A DNA stretch of 33,266 nucleotides from a virus: the IMG/VR virus record IMGVR_UViG_3300020439_000039, positions 1 to 33,266 of that record; one strand, 5' to 3'. Below the pieces are notes generated by a model. That model did no database searches. It worked only from the letters and a program-made list of their open reading frames with translations, and was not told the origin of the DNA. Each line of letters begins with the position of its first letter. Within the stretch, counting starts at the first letter, position 1. Position numbers and translations under genes: made by a program. Positions 6,946 to 15,880 of the stretch are shown here, piece by piece.

Positions 6946-9119
6946 TGGGCTTTCCTAATCCTTTTAAAGCGGTGAAAAAAGTATTTAAACCTGTCGTAAA
7001 AGTTTTTAGAGCAGTAAAAATAGGTAATTTTCTTAAAGGAATAAATCCATTTGTAGCTTTAGGTATTTTTGCAGTTGGATGGCTATTTATGAGATCTATA
7101 AGAAATCCTGAAGTTCCTGATTTTGGAACGAATGATTTTGAAGAAACTGAAAAAGGAATATTAGTAAATAAACAATCAAACAACGCATCTATCCCAGTTA
7201 TTTATGGAACAAGATTAATTGGAGGAACAAGAGTATTTATAGAAACATCAGGTACTGATAATGAATTTTTATATATAGCTTTAGTTTTAGGAGAGGGAGA
7301 AATAAATGGAATATCTGAAATTAGAGTTGATGATAAAGTAGTTACATTTACGGGAGCTATGGCTGATAATACACAAAGAACAGTTGCGAGTTCAGATTCT
7401 AATTTTTATAAAGATGGTCAAAGCTATATAACGATAGAACCTCATTTTGGAACGGATGCTCAATCTAGTTCATCTTTATTGTCAACATTATCATCTTGGG
7501 GTACTAATCATAAATTATCTGGAATAGCATATCTTGCTTTAAAATTTAAATGGAATGCAGATATTTTTGGAGGAGTTCCAGTTGTTCAAGCAAAAGTTCA
7601 AGGAAGAAAAATAGTTACTTTAGCATCAGATCTATCTGAAGAAACTGCAAATTTTTCTACTAATCCAGCATTTTGTATTTTAGATTATTTAAGAAATGAG
7701 AGATATGGAAAAGGAATTGCTACTGCAAATATAGATCTTCAAAGTTTTAGAGATGCTTCAGTTATTTGTTCAACTCAGGTAACACCTTTTAGTGGAGCTT
7801 CGCAAATAAATATTTTTGATACAAACGCAGTTATAGATACATCAAAAAAAGTTATAGATAATGTAAGAGATTTATTGAGAGGATGTAGAGGTTATCTTCC
7901 ATATGTCCAAGGTAAATATAGATTAGTTATTGAAACAACTGGATCAGCTTCTATAAGTTTATCGGAGGATGATATTATAGAAGGATATTCTCTAGCTTCT
8001 CCATCTAAAAATACAAAATATAATAGAGTTATAGCAACATTTATAAATCCTGATCGTAATTTTCAAGCAGATCAAATAACATTTCCTCCAATAGACGATT
8101 CAAGTTTACCTAGTGCAGATCAACACGCAACTATGAAAACTGCTGATGGAGGTTTTTTATTAGAAGGAAGATTTGATTTTAAAACTATTACAAGTCCATA
8201 TCAAGCAGAGGAGATGGCTGAAATTATTCTTCGTCGTAGTCGTGAAAGTATTGGATTAAATATAAGAGTCTTTAATGCTTATTCTTTACATATTGGAGAT
8301 ATAGTAAATATATCTATTGCTAGTTTAGGATTTTCATCAAAAGCTTTTAGAGTCTTATCAATGACTTTTAATGAAGATTATACAATATCTTTAAATCTTG
8401 TAGAACATCAAGATAGTTTCTATACCTTCGCAACAAAAGGACAAGTATCAAGTACTCCTACAACTAATTTACCTAATCCTTTTTCTATTCAACCACCAGC
8501 TTCTATAACATTATCAGATGAACTTATAGAATATGCAGATGGAGTTGTTTTAACTAGATTAAATATTTTAGTTGGAGCTAGTACGGATCAATTCGTCCAA
8601 TATTATCAAGTTGAAGCTAAGAAAAGTACTGAATCAGATTTTAAGATTATTTCAAGTGGAACGCAATTAAATCACGAATTTATAAATGTAGTTGATGATG
8701 CTACTTATAATGTGAGAGTAAAAGCTATAAATAGTTTTGGAGTGAGTTCATCATATATAACTGCTAATAGAAAAATTATTGGAGCAACAGAAATACCTAG
8801 TGATGTAACAGATCTATCAGTTTCTTTAGTTGGATCTAATCAAATGGAATTAACTTGGACACCAGTTTTAGATCTTGATATATCTTGGTATGAAATTAGA
8901 TTTCAAAATGTTACTAGCGGATCTACTTGGAATGAGAGTTCTCCCTTAGCAAAAGTAGTAAGAAGAAAATCTAATAGTGCAGTAGTCAATTTTGCTACTG
9001 GTACTTTTTGTATAAAAGCAGTAGATAAATTAGGAAATACAAGTGCAAATGCTTCATTTGTAACTACTAATATAAGCGGACAAGCAAATTTTAAACAAAC
9101 ACAGGTATTTAGCGAATAA
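6945..9119 (+). CDS. Large tail-tip hub protein with fibronectin III-like domains
   Basis: This 724-aa protein overlaps the upstream stop by one base. A basic N-terminus is followed by a hydrophobic stretch at about residues 34-49. Next comes the tail-hub signature ASIPVIYGTRLIGGTRVFIE and EFLYIALVLGEGEINGISEI, which resembles TipJ/gpJ-like proteins. Two fibronectin type III-like domains lie at roughly 515-610 and 617-712 (NQMELTWTPVLDLDISWYEI). It likely forms the tip that docks the fibres and opens the envelope path. No lysozyme motif is visible. Confidence 0.85.
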   Translation: MGFPNPFKAVKKVFKPVVKVFRAVKIGNFLKGINPFVALGIFAVGWLFMRSIRNPEVPDFGTNDFEETEKGILVNKQSNNASIPVIYGTRLIGGTRVFIETSGTDNEFLYIALVLGEGEINGISEIRVDDKVVTFTGAMADNTQRTVASSDSNFYKDGQSYITIEPHFGTDAQSSSSLLSTLSSWGTNHKLSGIAYLALKFKWNADIFGGVPVVQAKVQGRKIVTLASDLSEETANFSTNPAFCILDYLRNERYGKGIATANIDLQSFRDASVICSTQVTPFSGASQINIFDTNAVIDTSKKVIDNVRDLLRGCRGYLPYVQGKYRLVIETTGSASISLSEDDIIEGYSLASPSKNTKYNRVIATFINPDRNFQADQITFPPIDDSSLPSADQHATMKTADGGFLLEGRFDFKTITSPYQAEEMAEIILRRSRESIGLNIRVFNAYSLHIGDIVNISIASLGFSSKAFRVLSMTFNEDYTISLNLVEHQDSFYTFATKGQVSSTPTTNLPNPFSIQPPASITLSDELIEYADGVVLTRLNILVGASTDQFVQYYQVEAKKSTESDFKIISSGTQLNHEFINVVDDATYNVRVKAINSFGVSSSYITANRKIIGATEIPSDVTDLSVSLVGSNQMELTWTPVLDLDISWYEIRFQNVTSGSTWNESSPLAKVVRRKSNSAVVNFATGTFCIKAVDKLGNTSANASFVTTNISGQANFKQTQVFSE

Positions 9120-9919
9120 TGGCAAATTTTGAAGGAACAAGAGATTCTAATGTAGCTTTATCAGTTGATAACCAAGCTAGAAAAGTTTTGATATTAGATA
9201 CAATAACTAGATTTGACAGTACTGTTGGAAACTTTGAATCTGCTGAAGGATTATTTGATTTAGGAGGAACTGATGAAACATCTAATCCTACTAATTTTGA
9301 TGGTAATATTCAAGGTTCAGGTTTTTATACATTTTCAAATACTCTATCTTTAGATGATATTTATGATGTAAGTTTAGGAGCAATTCTAGGAATGAGTGCT
9401 GAAGATGAATATGATTTATTTGATTCAGGACGAGGAGCTACTTTATTTGAAGATGCCAAAGCTCCGTTTGATGGATCTAGTGAGATCCAATGTGGAGCAG
9501 AGATACAAGTAGGAGCTGATAATACAGATCTTGCAAATATCTCATCATTCCAGAAAATTGCTCAACAAAGTACAATCAAAGGGCGATTTTTTAAATTTAG
9601 ATGTAAAATTACTTCAGATAATAATAAAGTTAGAGCTAAAGTACATGATTTAAAATTTACAGTTAATTTTGAAAAGAGAGTAGAATCTGGAGAAGATATT
9701 ACATCATCAGCTTCAGGAACAACAATTACATTTACGAATGGATTTTTTGCTACTCCTTCCATTGGAATTGCTGGTCAAGGTATGCAAACTGGAGATTATT
9801 TTTCTATTACATCTAAATCTAAAACGGGATTTACAATTCAGTTCTTTAATGCTAGTAATACAGGAATAAGCAGAATTTTTGATTTTCAAGCAGTAGGACA
9901 TGGTTTGAAATCAACTTAA
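9119..9919 (+). CDS. Tail-tip / fibre-base structural protein
   Basis: This 266-aa protein starts within the stop of the hub gene (TAATG). Repetitive beta-type sequence with many Gly/Asp (FDLGGTDETSNPTNFDGN) is followed by a C-terminal domain with GEDITSSASGTTITFTNGFFATPSIGIAGQGM, a motif I associate with phage tail proteins that sit against the hub. Its role is likely an upper baseplate or fibre-attachment component. Confidence 0.65.
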   Translation: MANFEGTRDSNVALSVDNQARKVLILDTITRFDSTVGNFESAEGLFDLGGTDETSNPTNFDGNIQGSGFYTFSNTLSLDDIYDVSLGAILGMSAEDEYDLFDSGRGATLFEDAKAPFDGSSEIQCGAEIQVGADNTDLANISSFQKIAQQSTIKGRFFKFRCKITSDNNKVRAKVHDLKFTVNFEKRVESGEDITSSASGTTITFTNGFFATPSIGIAGQGMQTGDYFSITSKSKTGFTIQFFNASNTGISRIFDFQAVGHGLKST

Positions 9920-9937
9920 AATAAGGTATAAGAAATT

Positions 9938-10249
9938 ATGGCTCAAGTATCAGATGTAACATTAGACAACCAAGGATTTGCAAGTTTCAGAACAGAACTT
10001 AATAATATTCTTGCGGCGATCAATTCTTCACATGTAGGAAGTTCAGCTCCCGGTTCAGCAACTTCTGGAACGATCTGGGTAGATAATTCTAGTTCAGGAA
10101 CACTTGCTGTTAAGATCAATGACGGATCTGATAACTTAACTTTATTTAGTATTAATACATCAACAAATGCAATTACTCTTCCCGGTGGTGTAAGTATAAC
10201 GGAATCCGATCCAAATGCGATTCCTTTTGCAATAGCTTTAGGAGGATAG
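9938..10249 (+). CDS. Small fibre-associated protein
   Basis: This 103-aa protein contains SSAPGSATSGTIWVDNSS and then DGSDNLTLFSINT, a beta segment often seen in phage fibre proteins as 'P..p..G.lWvd...g.lk.ydgt...w'. It opens the fibre region, so it may be a short fibre subunit or a fibre-attachment protein. An antisense reading frame of similar length is a shadow. Confidence 0.65.
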   Translation: MAQVSDVTLDNQGFASFRTELNNILAAINSSHVGSSAPGSATSGTIWVDNSSSGTLAVKINDGSDNLTLFSINTSTNAITLPGGVSITESDPNAIPFAIALGG

Positions 10250-10573
10250 ATGGCGAATAATTTTTTATCAACAGAAGTATCGTTAACTAATGCTTCCGAA
10301 ACAACAATCATATCTGCAACAAGTAATAAACAAATTATTGTAGGATTAAATTGTGCTAATACTGGTACAGCTACTCTTACTTTAGATGTCACATTGAGAG
10401 ATGGATCTAATGATTTTAAACTTGTTAAAGGTGTTTCTATTCCACCTAATTCAAAAGTGGAAATAGTAAAAGGAAAAATTGTTTTGGGATCAGGTTATAG
10501 TTTGAAGGCACAATCAAGTGCATCAGGCGGAGATGTAGATCTAGTTGTTGGACTATTAACAGATGTAGCATAG
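10250..10573 (+). CDS. Small beta-rich structural protein
   Basis: The product has 107 aa with a perfect AGGAGG upstream. The regular beta pattern (TLDVTLRDGSNDFKLVKGVSIPPNSKVEIVKGKIVLGSGYSL) is what is seen in small virion beta-sandwich proteins of marine phages. It is adjacent to the fibre genes and probably a virion protein. No family name is certain. Confidence 0.65.
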   Translation: MANNFLSTEVSLTNASETTIISATSNKQIIVGLNCANTGTATLTLDVTLRDGSNDFKLVKGVSIPPNSKVEIVKGKIVLGSGYSLKAQSSASGGDVDLVVGLLTDVA

Positions 10574-10581
10574 GAGATTAA

Positions 10582-10770
10582 ATGGAAGAAAAAGATAATA
10601 TTCTTTATGTTGGTAACAAACCGGGTGTAAATGATGTTGATTGTTATCATAAAAAAAGTATATCGCAGAATGTATTTATAGAAGCAAATAGTAACGCATT
10701 ATTTGCTGGTCCTCTTACAGTTACTGGAACAATGACAATAGAATCAGGAGCGACAGTTGTAATAGTATGA
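10582..10770 (+). CDS. Short fibre-accessory protein
   Basis: This 62-aa protein is preceded by TAGGAG. The C-terminus LFAGPLTVTGTMTIESGATVVIV is a repeating beta motif like those in short tail-fibre caps. It overlaps the next gene by four bases (ATGA). Probably a structural partner of the glycine-rich fibre that follows. Confidence 0.6.
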   Translation: MEEKDNILYVGNKPGVNDVDCYHKKSISQNVFIEANSNALFAGPLTVTGTMTIESGATVVIV

Positions 10771-12152
10771 GTAAGATAGAAGTAAATGAAATAGTAAAAT
10801 CATCAGGGTCAACACTTACTTTAGGTGGATGCGGGACAGCAGTTACTTTAGGAAGTGGAGCTACACAAACGGGATTCGGTCGTACTGGAACAGTAGATTG
10901 GCAAACTGGATCAATTAAAACTTCAACTTTTACTGCCGTAGATGGTCAAGGTTTTTTTGCTAATACTTCTGGTGGAGCATTTACAATGAATTTACCTTCA
11001 GGAAGTGCAGGATCAATAGTATCTGTTGTAGATTATACAAATACTTTTCAAACAAACAATTTAACAATATCGCCCAATGGATCACAAAAAATAGGTGGAA
11101 CAAATGCACCCGCGATATTAAACACTGAGGGACAATCAGTAACTTTTATTTATGTTGATGACACAGAGGGTTGGAAAAATATTCAAGATTCAACAAGTAA
11201 CGAAATAGGACAAACTTTTATAACTGCAACTGGTGGTGATGCAATAGTTACATCTGCTTGTGGAAATTTTAAAACTCATATATTTACTTCACCCGGAAAT
11301 TTTGCTGTTTCATCTACTGCAACTTGTGCTGAAAATGCTAAAGCAGATTATGTAATAGTTGCTGGAGGTGCATCAGGAGGAACTGGTAGAGGTGGTGGAG
11401 GCGGAGCTGGAGGTTTTAGATTATCAAATGATACTTGTACACCAGCACCTACTATGTCTCCATTATCAAATCCAACTGGTGTAACAATTTCAGTTCAAAC
11501 TTATCCAATAGTCGTAGGAGCGGGAGGTGCTGCGAGACCATATCCTCCAGCTAACATAGGAAACCCGGGTAGTGTTTCAAGTGCTTTGGGATTAACTTCT
11601 GCTGGTGGAGGTGCAGGAGGTTCAGGTCCAAGTATTGCAACAGCAGAAGATGGAGGTTCAGGTGGTGGAGGTAATTTTAATGTTCCCGGTAGTGGAGCAA
11701 AAGGCTCAGGAAATGTTCCTCCAGTTAGTCCGCCACAAGGTAATGATGGTTCAATTTCATGTAGCGCCGCGCCAAGTAGTCCACCTGATAGACACGGTGG
11801 TGGTGGTGGTGGAGCAGGAGCAGTAGGTGGTGTAGGAAGTAATCACGAAACTGGTGGAGCTGGTTCTTTTGTAGCTGATGCTTTTATTGGTCCAACTGCA
11901 CCAAGTTATGGATCACCCGGCCCAGTATCTGCAACAAGATATTTTGCAGGAGGCGGAGGAGCTGGATTTGAAGGAGGTCCAACTGGAGGTGCTGGTGGTG
12001 CTGGTGGAGGTGGTGCCGGTGGAAGTACTGGTAATGGAACTGCTGGGACTACAAATACTGGCGGAGGTGGTGGAGCAACGGGAGAGAATAATCCATCATC
12101 ATCAGGAGCTGGTGGTTCTGGAATAGTAATGATAAGATATAGGTTTCAATAA
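10767..12152 (+). CDS. Glycine-rich tail fibre/adhesin, paralog 1
   Basis: This 461-aa protein is the first of three tandem paralogs. The N-terminal half (to about residue 145) is a beta domain with VKSSGSTLTLGGCGTAVTLG and FGRTGTVDWQTGSIKTSTFT, shared by all three. Residues about 195-445 are very Gly-rich (GGGG, GGAGG), which may form polyglycine helices as in some phage receptor-binding tips. The end GGSGIVMIRYRFQ is also shared. A PPVSPPQGN motif lies in the Gly region. Likely receptor-binding, by analogy. Confidence 0.8.
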   Translation: MSKIEVNEIVKSSGSTLTLGGCGTAVTLGSGATQTGFGRTGTVDWQTGSIKTSTFTAVDGQGFFANTSGGAFTMNLPSGSAGSIVSVVDYTNTFQTNNLTISPNGSQKIGGTNAPAILNTEGQSVTFIYVDDTEGWKNIQDSTSNEIGQTFITATGGDAIVTSACGNFKTHIFTSPGNFAVSSTATCAENAKADYVIVAGGASGGTGRGGGGGAGGFRLSNDTCTPAPTMSPLSNPTGVTISVQTYPIVVGAGGAARPYPPANIGNPGSVSSALGLTSAGGGAGGSGPSIATAEDGGSGGGGNFNVPGSGAKGSGNVPPVSPPQGNDGSISCSAAPSSPPDRHGGGGGGAGAVGGVGSNHETGGAGSFVADAFIGPTAPSYGSPGPVSATRYFAGGGGAGFEGGPTGGAGGAGGGGAGGSTGNGTAGTTNTGGGGGATGENNPSSSGAGGSGIVMIRYRFQ

Positions 12153-12154
12153 TT

Positions 12155-13540
12155 ATGACGAGTGAAATAAAAGTAAATAAAATTGTTAAATCTTCAGGTT
12201 CTACTTTGACAATAGGAGGATGTGGAACTGCTGTAACTTTAGGTTCAGGAGCAACTCAAAGTGGTTTTGGAAGATCTGGTTCAGTAGATTGGCAAACAAC
12301 AATAAAGACATCTACATTCACAGCAGTAAATGGAGAAGGTTATTTTATTAATACAACGGGCGGAGCTGTAACTGTAAATTTACCAGCAGGATCAGTAGGT
12401 GCGATTATAGCTCTTAAAGATTATGCACAAACATTTGATTCAAATAATTGCACAATTTCTGCAAACGGATCAGAAAAAATTGAAAATTTAACGGATGATT
12501 TAATTTTAAGTACGGAAGGAGTCGCTATCACTTTAGTATATGCAGATGCAACTAGAGGATGGCAATCTGTTAATAGTAATGAAGTAAAAAATAGTTTAAA
12601 ATATGTAACTGCGTCTGGAGGAAATACTACTGCAACTGTTGGAGATTTTAAAGTACATACATTTACAAGTCCCGGCAATTTTTGCGTTTCTTGTGCAGGA
12701 AGTGTAGGAGGATCAAATACAGTAGAATATTTAGTTGTAGCAGGAGGTGCAGGTGGGTCAACTGGTGGAGGAGGTGCAGGTGGATTTAGATTTGCATCAC
12801 CATCAATAGCACCCGCGACTTATCCTGCAAAACCTTTAGCGGCACCAGCTTCTTTACCAGTTTCAGTTCAATCATATCCAATTGTAGTAGGTGCTGGTGG
12901 AGCAGATGGAAGCCCAACTGGTTCTTCTGATGGTGGATCAGGAGGAACTTCATCATTTAGTTCAATAACCTCAGCAGGAGGTGGAGGTGGATCAAGATCA
13001 GGAAGTCCACAAAACGGTGTAGCTGGTGGATCAGGCGGAGGAGCAGGATCAGATGGAAGTGGAGCAACGGGTGGTGCAGGAAACACACCTCCAGTATCTC
13101 CAGCTCAAGGTAATAATGGAGGTGGTTCACCAAGTTCTTGTCACCAAGCGGCAGGAGGTGGTGGCGGAGCTACCGCTGTTGGAGCAAATGGCACACAAAA
13201 TCCAAGTCCCGGTAGCGGAGGAGGAGTTGGAGGTAATGGTGGAGCAGGAGGTGGTTTGCCAAATGCCTTTGGAACTTCTGGAGAAAGTTGTGGATCACAT
13301 TATTATTTTTCAGGTGGTGGAGCAGGAGGATCAAATGTTCATAGTGGATGTGGATCACCAGCAGGACGAGGATCAGGTGGATTAGGTGGTGGTGGACAAG
13401 GTGGTCGTACAAATGGTCAAGTAGGATGTAATGGAACAGCAAATACTGGTGGTGGAGGTGGAGGCTCAGAATATGATGCTGGTAGTGCAGGTAATGGTGG
13501 AAGTGGTATAGTGATAATAAGGTATAAATTTCAAAATTAG
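12155..13540 (+). CDS. Glycine-rich tail fibre/adhesin, paralog 2
   Basis: This protein has 461 aa, the same length as paralog 1. The N-terminal domain is very close (VKSSGSTLTIGGCGTAVTLG) and the end is GGSGIVIIRYKFQN. Between them lies a Gly-rich region with PPVSPAQGN. Differences are concentrated in the Gly region, where loops presumably contact receptor. Reading frames on both strands across this region are artefacts of the GGT/GGA repeats. Confidence 0.8.
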   Translation: MTSEIKVNKIVKSSGSTLTIGGCGTAVTLGSGATQSGFGRSGSVDWQTTIKTSTFTAVNGEGYFINTTGGAVTVNLPAGSVGAIIALKDYAQTFDSNNCTISANGSEKIENLTDDLILSTEGVAITLVYADATRGWQSVNSNEVKNSLKYVTASGGNTTATVGDFKVHTFTSPGNFCVSCAGSVGGSNTVEYLVVAGGAGGSTGGGGAGGFRFASPSIAPATYPAKPLAAPASLPVSVQSYPIVVGAGGADGSPTGSSDGGSGGTSSFSSITSAGGGGGSRSGSPQNGVAGGSGGGAGSDGSGATGGAGNTPPVSPAQGNNGGGSPSSCHQAAGGGGGATAVGANGTQNPSPGSGGGVGGNGGAGGGLPNAFGTSGESCGSHYYFSGGGAGGSNVHSGCGSPAGRGSGGLGGGGQGGRTNGQVGCNGTANTGGGGGGSEYDAGSAGNGGSGIVIIRYKFQN

Positions 13541-13550
13541 GTAAAATATT

Positions 13551-14894
13551 ATGAGCACATTAAAAGTAAATACATTAACAGTAAAATGCGGATCTACAAT
13601 TACGATTGGCGAAAGTGGTAAAACTGTTCAATTAGCAACTGGTGCAAGTCAAACTGGCTTTGGTAGAACGGGAACTGTTGATTGGGAAACAAGTAGTATT
13701 AAGACATCAACATTTACTGCAACTAATGGCGAAGGTTATTTTTGTAATACTACTGCTGGATCTTTTACAGTTAATCTTCCAGCGGGAAGTGCAGGAGCTA
13801 TCGTTGCAGTATCTGATTATGCAAGAAAATTCTCAACAAATAATTTAATAATTAGTCCAAATGGATCTGAAAAAATTGGTGGAGTTGATTCAAATGCCAC
13901 TCTTAGTACTATTGGTCAATCAGCTACTTTTGTTTATGTTGATTCAACAAATGGATGGATTAATATTCAAGAGACATCAAATTCAGTAACTGGACAACCA
14001 CCTTTTATTACAGCAACGGGAGGTACAATTTCTAATACTCCTACTTGCAGAATACACACATTTACAAGCCCGGGCACTTTTTGTGTTTCAGGAGTGAGTT
14101 CAACACCAGCCAATAATGCAGTTGCTTATATGGTAATCGCTGGAGGCGGTGGTGGAGGAGGAGGTGGCTGTGGTGGTGATGCTGGAGGTGGCGGTGGAGC
14201 TGGAGGTTTTAGAGAAGGTAGAACAGCACCAATAACTCCTTACACAGCAAGTCCATTAGCAGTAGCAACTGGAATTACAGTAACAGCTCAAGGTTATCCA
14301 ATAGTAGTTGGAGCTGGAGGCGCTGGAGGAAGTGGGCCGGGAAATGGAACAACTGGTTCTGGATCAAGTGGTTTATGTATATCATCCTCTGGAGGAGGTT
14401 TTGGCAAAGGAAGTACGGGAGCACCACATCCTGCTGGAGATGGAGGATCAGGTGGTGGTGGTAGAGGTGGAGGAGGAATCCCAGCCGCGGGTGGTTCTGG
14501 AAATACTCCACCAGTTTCGCCATCACAAGGAAACAATGGAGGAGTAGGTGGTTCTCCTGCTGGTCCAAATGCACAGAGTCCTGATAATGCAGGTGGTGGT
14601 GGAGGAGGTGCTGGAGCAGTTGGCGATAATGCTGGTCCCGGTGATGATGGAGGCGATGGAGGAACGGGAGTTGATTCATCAATTAATAATGTATCTACTG
14701 GATATGCTGGTGGTGGAGGAGCTTCAGGTTTTCCCGGCGGTTCAGCAAATAAAGGTGGAGGTGCTGGAACAAACTTACCATCAACAAGTACAGGAACTGC
14801 TGGTACTGCCAACACGGGCGGTGGCGGTGGAGGTGGAAGAAATGGAGGAACTGGAGGTTCTGGAATTGTTATTATAAGATATAAAATAGCATAG
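13551..14894 (+). CDS. Glycine-rich tail fibre/adhesin, paralog 3
   Basis: This 447-aa protein starts after a TTAGG-containing gap. The N-terminal domain is more diverged (VKCGSTITIGESGKTVQLAT) but keeps FGRTGTVDWETSSIKTSTFT. The Gly-rich half contains PPVSPSQGN and runs of up to nine Gly, ending GGSGIVIIRYKIA. Together with paralogs 1 and 2 it forms an array that could assemble as a heterotrimer or provide alternative specificities; that is inference. Confidence 0.8.
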   Translation: MSTLKVNTLTVKCGSTITIGESGKTVQLATGASQTGFGRTGTVDWETSSIKTSTFTATNGEGYFCNTTAGSFTVNLPAGSAGAIVAVSDYARKFSTNNLIISPNGSEKIGGVDSNATLSTIGQSATFVYVDSTNGWINIQETSNSVTGQPPFITATGGTISNTPTCRIHTFTSPGTFCVSGVSSTPANNAVAYMVIAGGGGGGGGGCGGDAGGGGGAGGFREGRTAPITPYTASPLAVATGITVTAQGYPIVVGAGGAGGSGPGNGTTGSGSSGLCISSSGGGFGKGSTGAPHPAGDGGSGGGGRGGGGIPAAGGSGNTPPVSPSQGNNGGVGGSPAGPNAQSPDNAGGGGGGAGAVGDNAGPGDDGGDGGTGVDSSINNVSTGYAGGGGASGFPGGSANKGGGAGTNLPSTSTGTAGTANTGGGGGGGRNGGTGGSGIVIIRYKIA

Positions 14895-14931
14895 TTGATA
14901 AAAATTTTAAATATGATAAGGAGTTAATATT

Positions 14932-15360
14932 ATGGCACATTTTGCAAAAATAGGAATGAATGGAAAAGTTATTCAAGTTACTACTATGAGTAATGAAGTA
15001 ATGAAGGATGACCAAGGTAATGAAGTAGAAGCTAATGGTCAACAATGGCTAGAGAGACACAATAACTGGCCGTCTCAAATGTGGATTCAAACTTCATACA
15101 ATACATCACAAAACAAACATTCTTCAGGAGATGATTCAAAAGCATTTAGAGGCAATTATGCTGGTATAGGTTATACTTGGGACGAAGATAATCAAATATT
15201 CTGGCCGAAACAACCTTTCCCTTCTTGGGTAAAAGATCTTGATACTGCTAGTTGGAAATCTCCAATCGGAGATGCTCCTGAATTAACAGAAGAAGAAATA
15301 GAAGAAGATAAAAGATATAATTGGAATGAAGGAACTCAAGCTTGGGATCTGACAAACTAA
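14932..15360 (+). CDS. Virion structural protein of marine-phage type
   Basis: The product has 142 aa and AAGGAG is upstream. The pattern MAHFAKIGMNGKVIQVTTMSN, then IQTSYNTSQNKHSSGD, then FRGNYAGIGYTWDEDNQIFW and PFPSWVKDLDTASWKSPIG matches a family I recall from marine cyanophages and pelagiphages, in which these proteins are virion structural. It ends YNWNEGTQAWDLTN. It probably attaches to or decorates the fibres. Confidence 0.75.
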   Translation: MAHFAKIGMNGKVIQVTTMSNEVMKDDQGNEVEANGQQWLERHNNWPSQMWIQTSYNTSQNKHSSGDDSKAFRGNYAGIGYTWDEDNQIFWPKQPFPSWVKDLDTASWKSPIGDAPELTEEEIEEDKRYNWNEGTQAWDLTN

Positions 15361-15367
15361 TTGATGT

Positions 15368-15880
15368 ATGGTGGTTATTGAACAAAATATATTATCAAAA
15401 ATAGATTTATATGTTGGCAATATTGAAATGCCAAAAGGTTTTGAAATAGATAGAGAAGTTTTAAAAAAAGATATACTTACTCACATCATACAAGATTGTC
15501 CATTTCCCTTTTCAAGAGAGCATGATAAATTAAATACTTATTTAAGAGAACATATTTTTTTAGATTATAAGTTTACATTGATTAATAAATTATCAACTGG
15601 ATATATGTTTAAACCTAATGAATCTAATTTTCCTGATTCTGATAATAATAAAATTGATTTAAGAAATTCGCCAGATTATGTGATGCTCTATGGAGTTGAT
15701 GTTTCTAATTGTCAAATAAGAATTTATTATGATGATAATAGAAGAGCTGGAAGGAGCTGGGATTTACCTTTGGAAAATAATAAATTTATTTTATTTCCCA
15801 GTACTCTTATCTATCACATAAAAAATAATCAAAAAGAAAAACTGAATTTTATTCTTAAAACTACTTATGAATATATCTAA
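15368..15880 (+). CDS. Hypothetical protein, oxygenase-like C-terminal half, motif incomplete
   Basis: This 170-aa protein opens the four-gene oxygenase cluster. The C-terminal half (RSWDLPLENNKFILFPSTLIYHIKNNQ) resembles the last strands of a double-stranded beta-helix oxygenase, with H150 as a possible distal metal ligand. I see no HxD pair, so it may be inactive or a partner subunit. It overlaps the next gene by 14 bases. Alternative: an unrelated phage protein. Confidence 0.5.
   Translation: MVVIEQNILSKIDLYVGNIEMPKGFEIDREVLKKDILTHIIQDCPFPFSREHDKLNTYLREHIFLDYKFTLINKLSTGYMFKPNESNFPDSDNNKIDLRNSPDYVMLYGVDVSNCQIRIYYDDNRRAGRSWDLPLENNKFILFPSTLIYHIKNNQKEKLNFILKTTYEYI

Noticed and set aside
9943-10392. 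149-aa minus-strand frame opposite the small fibre genes
   Set aside because: It lies opposite two well-supported coupled plus-strand genes and has no Shine-Dalgarno or recognisable domain.
11605-12126. Reading frames in other frames across the glycine-rich fibres (for example 11605-11826 and 11878-12126)
   Set aside because: They are low-complexity Val/Gln/Glu-rich products of GGT/GGA repeats read out of frame; the plus-frame fibre gene explains the DNA.
13026-14877. Long plus and minus frames inside fibre paralogs 2 and 3, including Pro-rich minus-strand frames
   Set aside because: Pro-rich antisense frames are the complement of Gly codons. They have no ribosome sites and no operon context.
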